A DNA stretch of 64,000 nucleotides, from contig VXAZ01006893.1 of NCBI GenBank assembly GCA_013399875.1, positions 162,690 through 226,689 of the forward strand. The letters are read 5' to 3'. The translations under genes were made by a program, and so were the position numbers. Below the pieces are notes generated by a model that made no database searches, was not told the DNA's origin, and saw only the letters and a program-made list of their open reading frames with translations. This stretch comes from Gymnorhina tibicen (Eukaryota; Chordata; Aves; Passeriformes; Artamidae). Of the stretch, positions 48,432 through 60,400 are shown piece by piece; the first letter of the stretch is position 1, and each line of letters opens with the position of its first letter.

Positions 48432-50093
48432 CTGCCATTTTGGGTGATGTTTAAGTGGTTAAAAACTGCACTTCAGACCTAGCTTATTTTTTTCTACTCC
48501 AACCTTTTGTCATCTGCAAAGCTTCAGGTTTCTTAACATCAGTAATTGGAAAAATATTAGATACTATGAAGTCTGCAGGAGTCCACCAGATTGGTGTTTA
48601 AAGCTGATTCCCTCTTCTTCTTCTTCTTCTAAGTTACATCTTAAGACTAATTTTTGAATCTATTATGTTCTTGCATTGCTCTAGTTATAAACCAAATGTT
48701 GTATACTTCTAAATCAGGCATCTTACATAAATCCTTTTTTCCTTTGACCCTATTATTCTTATGATCCAGATTTTCAACCTAATCCTAAATTAGTTTAAGA
48801 CCTCTATTTGGTACATCCATGATTGACGCTAATTATCTTAAATGTTTTTTTAATTTTCTCACGAAATTGTATATTACAGTTATTTGGATTGACACATTTT
48901 CTTTCTTTTCTTTTTTTTCCCCACTTTTTCTGTAATGTGTTATCTTTCTTTTAATCTTTTAATCTTTTCCAGTATTTGCAAATCACTGAAATAAAAATTA
49001 ATGATCCATAGTATGGCTTATTCAACTTCCTAAATTCTTGGATGTTGTTTATCTGATATGGTGGTTTAAAAATATTTAGCTTTAGTAGATGATGTATTAA
49101 TATCTCCTTTAGATACTCTTGGATTGCAAAGTATTTTCACCATGTGACTACATGATCTAGATAGCCTTTATGAAATGTGGCAAAATATTTACTGAATATT
49201 TTCCTTTCTCACTCTTTTTATTTTTATTGATTCTGGCATTTCCATCTAGTATGGATTCCATAACACAGTGGAAGTTAAATGTTTTTGTTGTTTTTTATCG
49301 CCCTCAGTCGAACTATCTCTTTGGACTTTCCCCTGCATTTAATTTGCTTTTCTTATCAATCTTGTATAGTTTATAATTTCAGGACTTAAAGCCACTATTA
49401 AGAGAAACCTTCCCTTATGTCATTGGAGCCAGTTGTTTTTAATTCCCCTCTCTGACTGTGATTTAGTGAACAGGTGGCCTGGGCTGGTAATGCGTTGTCT
49501 AAAGTGGGAGATCTCATTCCCTATCCCATCTCTACCTCTAAGTCGGGAATCCCTGTTTGCCAGATCCTCCTGCAAGTTGGTTCAGTTGGCTTAACTTAGA
49601 ACAGAATTTTCTTTTTTTTTGTTTCCTGGGTTTGACTTATGTTTGGTTGGTAAGTTGAATCACAAGCAGAGAGTTACAGAGCTGGTGTTGAGTGAAGATG
49701 GACAGCTTGGCCCATGCCTTTTGACAATATTGAACTATTGAGCAAACTGGCTCATCATGAAGCTGTAGCCAAAACCCATTGGGTTGTGTTCAGTTACTGT
49801 AGGCATCTCAATCAAGGGATTACGCTTCATGAGCATATCCAAAAATCTAAAAGTTGACCATTTTTAGTAGCACCTGGCCATACTACTCAAACCTGATTAC
49901 CAACAACAAATGCAATCAAGTAATGGTGACTTGGTTGTCACTAGTGTTTGGTTGTGCAGTCCACATAGGCAACTTAAGATTAGGTGTCATTTATGATTCT
50001 TTGTTTGTCAGCTGCATCAGAGAGCATTTCATTTATGCTTATTTCTTCCATAACTGCTATGCTCCCACCCCCACTTTTGAGCTAATTTTGGCA
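48432..50093. other. Intergenic stretch, no gene recognised
   Basis: T-rich low-complexity tracts and short frames only, including a TTC run near 48,615-48,630. Confidence 0.5.
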
Positions 50094-52656
50094 CTACAAG
50101 TGAATTGCCCATAATCGGCTCACAGCCAGCAAGTGTAGGAGCTTCTGCAGTCTAGGATCTTCCTAAAAGAGAACAGCTGCTGTACAAGAGCACTCAATTC
50201 CTTAACTCAGGCAAGGGGGTCTCCAAGATTAGACATGGTTGACAGAAGACCACTTGAAAGCTAACAGTATCCCTGTAAATCAAGGTGTAAGCAGACTGTA
50301 AGTAGTTCCAATATGATCCTTACCAGCAGCCATGTATTTTGCTGACTTAAAAGTAAATACTGACTACAGCAAGGAGGTCTTATGCAGTGAGGTCTTATGC
50401 ATTATTTCATGAGGCTGACATCAGTTTCTTCACTATAGAAATAATCCCATACTACTTTTAACATGTTCCTCACCTTGCCCTGATTGCTACTACTACCGTA
50501 GTTGGGATATGGAGATGACAGTGGAGCATATGCTAACAGTATTCTCTGTAGAGCCAGTAACACCTATGGAGAACAATGAAAAATGTACCTGATGTAATCT
50601 AATATTCATTTGAATCATTACTTGCAAACGTCTGGTTAGATCTGATTGCACATATGTTGTAAATGTACAATTTATGTCTTTAAATATAGACAGTGGCAGC
50701 AATAACCATTAAAACACCTACCTTGCTGGGAGAGAGGCAAAGAAGGGTTTCCTAAATTTTAATGGAGATACAGAGCAAGTATGGAACACTTTTAAATGCT
50801 GAAGAGAATAGAAGATCCTTTAACTAAAGGCAAGCGTCCAAAAGAGACTTAACAAGAATTTTAGAACAATTGTATGACCAATCTTTGACTGAACAGATGA
50901 GTAAGATATTGTTCCTACAAACACTAACCAAGGTCTTAACAATATTCAACTGTTTTTATAATTCCACTTAATAAATAATATAATTCCAATTTATAATTTC
51001 ACTTAATAAAGTGAAAAGATCACTGAATGGAATAGCAGGAGACTGCCAGTTACCACTTACCTTTTATAGGGTTGATGCAGAAATCTGTCTTCTGTTCAGA
51101 CTCTGCTGTGTATGGCATCATATGCTGTGAATACTTAACAGCTTCTGTGAAGAGGACATAGCAGGACATGTGCTGCTTCTCATACAAGCAAGGTCTTTTT
51201 GCTCCACACACTAAAATAATGGCTTGTAGACTGCTGTCAGTAGTTGCAATAGTGAGCATGTCTTCTGGATACTGCTGCTCCTGTTGTGTGTTGGTACAAA
51301 CACCTTTACTGATACCTAGATAGAAGGTATAGCTGAGTCTATGTTCCTGGGCCTGAAGGGCTCTTAACAGGTAAAACAGGACATTTTTTGCTGATAAACT
51401 GATGATGAGGTAACAGTCACCACTTCAAGAACAGTGTAACAATTTTTTGAAAGCTTCTTTTACAATTTGTAACAACAGCTGTTTTTTCCTACCTGTGGGT
51501 AGCAGGAAAAGCCAGAGACTGCACTGTTGCTGCCTATACATGGGATGAACTGCTTCCTGAAACACAAATTATGGTTTCACTCTTCTTCACCAAAACCACA
51601 TTACTGTACAACTGTTTTAAGCTGGACAATCACTTGGAGGAATGACTAGAAGACGTTATTTCCCAAAGCCTCTGAATGCTAATGCAAGTTTTTGTGGCAT
51701 CTCTTGGGGAGCAGCTAGCAAAAGCAGTGCCACCTTGAGCAATCTGGAAAGGTCATAACTGAGGAAAAGGGGGGTACAGGTTCCATATTTCTCCTGCAGA
51801 GAAATTTACTGTTTCCTGTAAGCAAAGGCTGTTAGTGAGTGCAGTAGTGACAAGTTCTAGCTCATAGTTAGGTGGGCAGCGAAGACATCCTCCATATTCT
51901 CCCATCGTATTAAATATTTGACTTCCATTTTGAGAAGTTTGATGGTCTTCTCAAGTATCTTGCAAAATGACAAGGAAGTAGCTCTAATGGCCCATCATCC
52001 TGATTTTTTTTACGTTTTCAACTCCCTATGGGAAAGTTGTGGCAAATATGTATCCTTCCCCTTAATCCAAAGGGAACACTGGTGCCCATATTTTTTCCTG
52101 TAATCTCCTTTTCTCTCTCCTGTGAGTGTAGTGTTTGCTCTATACTACCTCTATACTATCTAGAGAAATTATGCCAGACTAACAGTGGTCATCTGAGTTT
52201 CTTGTGCTAGATGTACAAGATGCAGTTTTTAAATTAGGAAATCTTCTGAATTTTAGTCCTGAAAGAAAACTAAATTTATTCTGTAATCTCACTAGAAGCA
52301 GGCATCCAGTCTAGTGTTTCTAATCAAGTGACTCAGAGCATGGAACTGTGACTTCAGCAGGAGAAAAGGTGCAGCAGCACTTGGCCCACCCATGGGAATA
52401 GAGTGGTGAGACTTCAGAGGGATGTCAACTGCAGAGATGGTAGATCACAGACTACAACACTGCTCCTGTGCTCACATACTTGAGCACTTAGTGTGTGCTG
52501 TCAATCTAGGAACTGCTCTGAAGTGAGAAGGGACTTATGCACATAGGCTGAGGGAGTCTGACCTGTGAAACAAAAGCTTGCATTGAAGAATGAGCTCAGG
52601 TGCTTAGGGGCTGAAAGTTGCCTGTTCTCTGTCTTTGGTTCTCTGTCTAAATCCAT
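50094..52656 (-). other. Candidate unrecognised gene: phase-consistent chain of eight exon-like segments
   Basis: Reading the minus strand, segments 52,563-52,656, 52,390-52,428, 51,734-51,815, 51,061-51,398, 50,622-50,677, 50,474-50,563, 50,324-50,359 and 50,094-50,162 are all open, have AG before and GT after, and keep phase, for 804 nt or 267 codons plus stop. The start sits in a good Kozak context (GGACCATGG). The longest segment has a perfect GTAAGT donor; the segment ending at 50,474 has GTGAGG and the one ending at 50,324 has GTAAGG. The acceptor at 50,678 and the donors at 52,390 and 51,734 are weaker. The translation includes LLRALQAQEHRL, TIATTDSSLQAIILVCG and LLALQRILLAYAP. I do not recognise a family. 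An alternative exon at 51,500-51,565 also fits. With many AG/GT choices such a chain can arise by chance, so this is a hypothesis. Confidence 0.22.
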
Positions 52657-54837
52657 GGTCCTGTAAGGTGCCAGAAAAAGAGAGTTCAACACAGGTAGAA
52701 GATAAATAACAGTTTTTGAGCTTAGGCTGTTGGGTTTTGGTTTTTTTGCTTCCCAAGTTGCATTGGTGCACTTTACCTGGATGCAATGTCATCAGTACTA
52801 ACACTGGGGCAGCCTTAACATTTCTGTATTAGTGATGACTATTTGTATAACCTACCAATGACAAGGGTGGGAAGCAGAAGGGAAGGCTGTGGATATTATG
52901 TAAGGATCTTATCAAACAGCAAAGCAGGAGGGAACATCTGGAGGGGAGAATCAGCAATTGTTGTAAAAATGGTCTGCTTCCTTAACCAGGATGGAGAAAG
53001 ATTTGAGTCATCGCTGAACACATTACTACTGCTAACTTTCTGGAGCAGAAAACATGACTTAAGAAACTAGAACTTCAAGAAGGCAGACTGGGACATGATA
53101 AGAGGAAAATAATCAGAGTAGTGAAATTGGCATGATTTATGGCTTATGACTATTAACCTTTTAAAAAAACCCACTGAGTAATAATACTAATAACAAGTAA
53201 GTTACAGAATAGGATTTTTTAAAATAAATTCAGCTGGGACAGTGGCAAACAAAAATAATATTTTAGGTTACAATAATTAAAATAGCCATCCCAGATTTAA
53301 AACCAAAAAGAATGGATTCAAAAGGAAGTGAAAAAAAGCAGTTACAGAAAATGCAGAATTAGAGTATTAAATGTTCAATAAGTAATTGAACAGAATCCAG
53401 AAGAGGCCTCTTGTGTTTTAAGATTATTTTATTCTTTTAAGACTGTATGCCTTATATCGGTTATTGAATGAACTAGGGGAGAACCCAAAAATCAACATGT
53501 CAGTAAACATGGAGGTCAAAGTGAGCTGAGGAGGAATACTTACTGGTGTAATAATATGTAGAGTTAAAGATAAACATTAAGTTTTCAGTTGAGAGACTTG
53601 GTAATCAGTCCAGTCAAGGGCACTCAACAGTAGATATGTTATCTGCTGCTTTAGTACTTTGAACTGTTTTTAGCTTACTCTATGCTTGGAGGAATTCCTG
53701 ACTTTTTTCTTGCATGCTCTTAAGTATAATTTCCCTTTCATAACAACTGAAATGGAAACCAATTATCTAGCAATTGCAAAACAAGAGATAGGCATCTTAA
53801 CATCTGTGTATCTTAAGCTTTGCAAACATACAAGACTTGAAATGTAATACTTTTTGGCATGATGCAAGACCTTTCTTTTTAGTTAGATAGCAAAACTCAC
53901 CACAGCTGTGAGTTTTTTGCATGCTGTTCCAGTTCATAATCAAATACCTTAGCTCCTTCAAATACCCTACATAAATGTTTTTTGGCAGTGGTAGAGATAG
54001 GTTTCCCTGAAAAACTACCTGATCATGTACTTAGATAATCACAAACCTGCTTCGACAGTAGTGATCCAGTTTGCAGCAGTTGTGAACAGTACCTAGGTGC
54101 AAGTCAAGTGTTAACAGAGCTGCCAGAGCAGCCTCTGTCAGATCTGTTACACTTCAAGTTCAGTGAATACTAGAAGAACTGAGCAGCACCTTTTTACATT
54201 CCTAACCAATAACTGAGGTGCTGGGGGAGCAGAAAGCAAATGACATGTGAACTCTTCAAGGCTCTAGCCTGTTCTTTGGCCAGTGTTGAAGACAGACTAC
54301 TGTGTTAGATGGACCATTCAGTCTGACCACTGAGGAGTTACATTCTGCATTCCTGCCTGCCAGCAGAAGATAAGAATCAAGCTCTTGGACTACTGCTTTC
54401 CTGCATGACAAGAATGGTACCTCTATTGCAGTGATATCCAACCAGCTGAGAAAGTGAATTTAATAAGTCATTACTTACTAAGCTTCTACAGGCCTTGTGA
54501 TCAGTAGGAAACAAACAGATTCAAAAACATTTGTTCAGTTTCAACTTCTGTTCTGTGCTCAAAGCTTAGAAGGACTATACCATACAGACTGCTGAAGAAG
54601 TACTAAATTGTCTACTCTTTTTGACTGGTGGAACATTAGAAATCAGAAAGAATTACTTTAATCTTGTCACTAATTCTTCTCCGGTACACACAACAAGATA
54701 CAGGCAACAACAAGATATCTTTCACATCAAGGAAGACAGGAATGTACAGCATTTGATAGCACTATTTACAGACAGCAGCTCATGTTCACAAGTCAAGATT
54801 TTTCTCATAAACATATCCACAGTTTTGCCTAATCTAA
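52657..54837. other. Gap between candidate gene and FCHO2 3' end
   Basis: No firm gene. Two exon-like minus-strand segments, 54,047-54,092 and 53,901-53,966, have AG/GT borders and compatible phase. The second ends in CTGTG|GTGAGT. They could be 5' exons of the candidate at 50-52.7 kb or chance. Confidence 0.3.
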
Positions 54838-57401
54838 TTTATTAGTGAAGCATATCAATTTAGTAAAGGCATAGGCCAGTATAGACATCTCAGACATTCC
54901 AGTTTAGTAAAGATGAAATGTTTTGGAGAAGTCTTCTTTCCATCCACCTTCTCTGTGATGTTTTTAAATATACAAAAGAGTTCAAAATGATCTCTACCCT
55001 TTATCACTTAAAAATCAATCAACACTTTTAAAATGTTTAATACAAGCATGGTTTTGCTCTATTACCTTCTTGCTTAGAAGATCTGTGAAACTAACTGCAA
55101 AAGTACAGGCAATATAAATCAGTATTTAAATTATATATTACATGTTTATTATGGGTGCAAATTTTTAAAATTTACATTTTATGAAAATTCAGAAGTATTT
55201 ACAATTTTTGTAAGATAAACTTGTATGCTCTAATTTACAGTCTAATGTAGTAACAAATCATAAAAATTCAGATCCTTTAGAGTTGTGTTTACAAATTAAT
55301 TTTCTTAGGAGGCAGCTACAAGGGATATTGCTGTATACACAAGCAAGAACCAGCTTGCTACATACTTTTTTTTTTTAATATCAGATAGCTACACGTACTT
55401 TTTACATTGTTTTTGAGTTTCTTTACAAAATGTCTATATAAACTTGTATGGCTTCAAAATTGTAACCTGCACCCAATGCAAATGTATGAAAAACACCTGA
55501 AAGAAGGCTAGTTTAAAAGTGCTGAAACATTAACTACTTCATTTAACTTAAAAGTTAATGTAATACTTGATTAAAAATAGCAATAATAGGTTTGGGTTTT
55601 CATTAAAAAAGTATTGTTGTGTTAATCAGTTTGATTGTAAAGCAGGTTACAATTCAAATTCCAACAGAAAGACTGTACCATTTTATGAGTTATAAATTTA
55701 TCATCAATAAGATTAGCAAATTAGGAGCCAAATATACTCTTCCAATCAAATCTACAGTACAGTGTGTTCTTAGTACTAACAATGAAACTCTCACCTGCGT
55801 AAGTGTCTAGTGTACACTACAATTTATGCAGCCTCTACAAAGGCATAATTTCTTGTAAAGCTTTAGCAGTCCAATTCATTACTGGCTTTGCATGAATCAA
55901 CTCAAGCATGCTTTACTGTTTTAATAGAGAATTTGAAATAGATACTAGTACGCTAAGTGTTCATTTGAAATTCTCATATGTAGGTTATTGAATTATTTTG
56001 CCCTAATACGTATGATTTCAACATTAACAAAAAAGACAACTTGTTAATACAAATACGTAGAAGATTTTCTAAATTAGTGACTTGCTTTAAAATATTGTTA
56101 CTGATATGTCACATCCCTGTGCTTAGGCTGTAGCAAGCAGATTAGATAATGATACAAATATTAAAATTTGTAGTTATAGAAAAAAATGAACACATGGAAG
56201 GATTTGTCATCCTGCAGCCATAAAATATCCTTTTAAAATGCCTCCTGAAGTACTATATGTACATTCACATCACACATCCCCAAAAGCACTCAAAGTCTGA
56301 AGACTTATAGTCAAAGCGAAGACTAACGCCGTTTGCTTCTAGAAGTTTGTTTCTCCTATCTTCACTGATTTTTCAGATTCTCCTCTTTGGTGACATTAAA
56401 ATTACTTAATGAAAAAGTTTCTGAGTCCTGCATGATGCATCTCCCTTTACTAAAACCACATTTTATTGCAATTATTCCACGAGGAAGTAATTCAGTATTT
56501 TAAATTTCTTTTAAAACAAATTAATTTTTGCAAACCTGTCTTCTAAATAAATTGTAGTGAAAAAAATTTTTATACAGTTGTGTGTATAAAAGAAACACCA
56601 GCTTTCTTGATGAAGAGCCAAACTTTGAAAAAGGAAGTGAGGCACATGAGTACCAAATTGGATAGGCACAGGCTTTTTCTGAAAGGCACAAATGTTATGC
56701 AATTAATATAAAAATAAATTAAATCTACCGCATTAACTCAATCACGAGGCCCAAAAAATTTACGAACTGCAGAAGTAAATCTCTGCTGTGTTTTGCAATT
56801 TGTAACACATTGCACTTAGTTAAAAAAAACCCCTATATAAAACAGCTTACATTTTAATAATATATGATACATGGGCATCAAGTTACTTTTATACATCTCT
56901 AACTCAGCTGGTCTTGTGGCATGAATGGATAAAAGAACTACATGAGACTTAGCCTCTGCTATCTTTATAAACTGTCAATTAAAAGCTGGCAATTAAAGAA
57001 TCTGAAAAATGAGTATTACTTATGAAAAGCTCAAATATTTCTTACTAGCTCCCCTACATTTTAGGCTTAATGTTTACAGTACAACATAAAATTTCATACT
57101 TTCATTACAACTGCAGATTACTATTTTGACTTCATCTACATGAAGTTACTAATTTTTCAACAAATTTTCCCAAGTATTGCAGTTGATCATTTACAGACAG
57201 TGTTGAAGTTAACTTCAGTGCTATTGTAAAGTAATAAAAAGTTTTCAAAATGACTCTCAAAAGTGCATTTACTTTCTGTAGTTTAGCCTCAAAGTAGGTC
57301 AACATTTTGGAAAAACTAATGCATGTTAAAATAGTGTTTGAAAAGCAGAGAGGGCAGAGTGGGTTTCTTGCACTCCTGATCCAATGACTTTCACAGGTTC
57401 A
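54838..57401 (-). other. FCHO2: Probable FCHO2 3' UTR
   Basis: AT-rich, ORF-poor sequence follows the FCHO2 stop codon. Minus-strand AATAAA motifs occur at plus-strand 55,145-55,150 and 54,838-54,843, the latter giving a 3' UTR of about 2.5 kb. The true end is not determined by sequence alone. Confidence 0.45.
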
Positions 57402-57424
57402 TCAACAGTCTGCCATATACCGTC
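57402..57424 (-). CDS. FCHO2: FCHO2 last coding exon
   Basis: Acceptor CCTTGTTTTTCAG|GACGG; the coding part is only 23 nt and completes GRYMADC-stop (TGA at 57,402-57,404). Another frame stays open longer here, but only this phase matches the preceding exon and the family C-terminus. Confidence 0.9.
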
Positions 57425-60400
57425 CTGAAAAACAAGGGTAAGTTTTTTGCAGTCAGTAGATAAACCAGATTTTGTCAGTATTTTCCTTGGATAAATTTGA
57501 ATAACTATGGAAAAACAAACTGACTTATCAGAAATGTTTCAATAAAGAGTAACTATTTATACATCACTCATTTAACAGTTTCATATTTTAGAATTTAACA
57601 CTAGAGAATATATAACATTAATTTGAATATATAAGCAGGTCAGTGTCTTACCAGTGGCAAATCTCTTCTTAAGAAGGGAAAGCCGATAGCCAGTGCCTAC
57701 GAGTTCCACATCTACTCCTGAAAGGGTGCTTCCTTCGCTGATGAATTGCACTGCAAGTGTTGCTGGTTTACTGGGTCCTCCTGAAACCTCAAATTTTGCC
57801 CTGAGGGATCCAGAACCTATAAAAACAACAAAACTGAGAAGCTGATTGTTTTGCAAGAACAAAATGATCTCCCCAAATTATTTAGTAGTAAGAAGTGAAA
57901 CTAACATGGTGAGCTTTGAGATCTATTCCCAGTGGCAGACCTACATACACTTTCAAAAGAGGTAAGAGTACAAGTCTGTTTTTCCAATACTCTGTTTAAG
58001 AAAATGACTAGTGAATGATTTAAAGAGAAACAACATATATTTCTGCAAGATTATACAAAATGTGGGTATCAGCCAGCCTGGAAAACACTTCCTACTTAAC
58101 TGATTGGTCCCTATAATAATTTATGCTTGCTGGTCTCTAAGTACTTAATACCATCTATCTTGTGGCAGATGGTATCCGATGGGTAGAAAGGTACATACTA
58201 TCTGCTTTTCACTAGAAGACTTGAAATTACATCAGAACACTTCAAAGTTGTCATGATCTGTCTGGATGAAAGTACATGAACAAAAACATTGGAAGAAATG
58301 CAGTTCTACAGTAATGTACCCAGAGGAAAGAAATTACTATGTTTCTATTAAAGAAAATGTCTGATGAAATACTTCTCACAAATTTCAGTTGATTTTTTCA
58401 GAGACAGTGGTGAAGTGGCATCACTTTGATACTATTATAAAGAAATAATAGTTCAATATTACTTTAAGTACATCTCTACAGGCAATGAAAGGCATTTTAA
58501 AAATCCCCACATTGCTACTAGTTTCTAGTTTTAAAACAGGCCTTTTCTTGTTCTTGTGAAGTGTGCTGGGAAATGAGATTTAAATAATTAATAATGGAAT
58601 AATTTTTAAAACAGCTTGCTATTCCTATCAATAAGAACTGCTAAATGACAAGGAAAGTTAGTAACTGCAATGTTACTGATGTTAGAGCAGGAACTAAAAG
58701 AAATTGTTTCACACAGTGGCTTGTTCTTGATAAATTTAGCTTAAGATAATTTAATTTCTTCAGTAGGCCTGCCTTATTTCTGTAAACTGGAAATTCTTTC
58801 TACTCGAAGTATGGAAACTCATATATTCAAGTGCTTTGAAAGTTTGTTCTGTGTTTTATCTCTCTCCAACTGAGAGATCACATAAAGTGTTGGACCATAA
58901 AAACCCCCAACACATTTCATCATGCTGTCCACCAGGAAAGAAGACTTGAAGACACTTGTCCTGACATGGACAGTGTTTGTGCACTTCTCCCTTTGCTTCT
59001 GTAAGTGCAAGATCAGCACAGTATTACTTTCTCCTGAACTGGGAGTACTATACGTGTTTATACTCAAAGAAAAGGGGAGGAAAAGATAGTGGGAAGAGAA
59101 GGAATACAGCAGAAGCAGTGGGATATGTGGAAGTCTACTGTCAACACACAAGATGCAAACTGTATTGCTAGCAGCCAATTCTGTGCTGCTCTGCAGGTGT
59201 ACAGTTCCTCTTCATCTGGCTGCATTTATGTTTCAGTATGATTTTTTTCTTTTAAAAGAAGCCGCAGAGTTTGGAAAAGGGGAAAAAAAGAGAGGGCTAT
59301 TCCACTGTAATGGAAGACAGATAGCAAAGAACTGTGAGATTAGTGAAGGACAAAGTACACCAGACTAGAGTAATCATCTCTGTCCAGTAAAATTCTCTCT
59401 GATTTTGTTTGAATGATAACCACAACTTTGTAGCCTTTGCAGGATTAGAAGTTGTCTTCTCTTTTCATGTTTGTGGTTTCTATATGAAACCAGCCATTTT
59501 TACAGGCAAATCTGTGATTTCAGAATCCCTTTCACTAAATTCTTAACAGGACTAAAGGCCTTTCCTTTACATTAGCAGTTCATTTCTCCAGAGGCTTTGA
59601 GGATGAGATGCTTCCCTTTGGCTCCTGTACTACTTCCAAAAATAATTGCACCTGCAGAGACTGCAAGGGTCATGACATCAACTAGAGCTACGAGAAAGGC
59701 ACTGGGCAGAGGACAACTATTGGTACCTTACGCAATGTTATATAAATTACTGCTCTGAGCAGATATGCATAGATTAATTTTTTTCCTGGAGTAATTATGG
59801 TCAAAACCAAGATTCAAAATGTTGGTCAAGAATAATCTATCTAAGCACAGGACTTTTGGATTTTTTTTTTTTAACCCCCAGTTCTTCCACTTATCTCCTT
59901 GTAATGTATTTTAATTATCCATGTGTAGAAAGACACAGATATTAAACCCATTTTCATTTGAGTAACTGCTCACTTCCAAATAGTATGAATGCAATAATTT
60001 CCTATCCCATCAAAACTCTATTTTAGAACTACTAACTGCTTTCAGGGTACTTCATTATTTTCCCTTGAATAGCTAATCATTAAATTTATATTTTGACATC
60101 TCACTCATAATGGAACCTCTCAGGAAGCAATTAATTGAGAAGAAGGTGAACTAGTAAATGGGATACAGCATAAGAAAATGTGTAAAAAGGAATTAGAGGG
60201 TATAGAGGCTAAGATGATCACCTGTTTACTGTTAAAATTTTTCTGTACAAGAAAGCAAAACAAAAGAGTTCAACTTGCCTCCATTCTCAGACTTCTCTGA
60301 AATGCTAGATATTTTCCAATAAGCTTTCATCTGATCTGCATTCCTGTAAGAGAGTGGTAGGTTAGTTATAAGCACAGGTTTTAGAACTTTATTTCCCTTG

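Noticed and set aside
57402..57428. Longer open frame through the last FCHO2 exon ([12 protein letters not shown]...)
   Set aside because: The phase set by the preceding exon gives GRYMADC-stop, which fits the family C-terminus.
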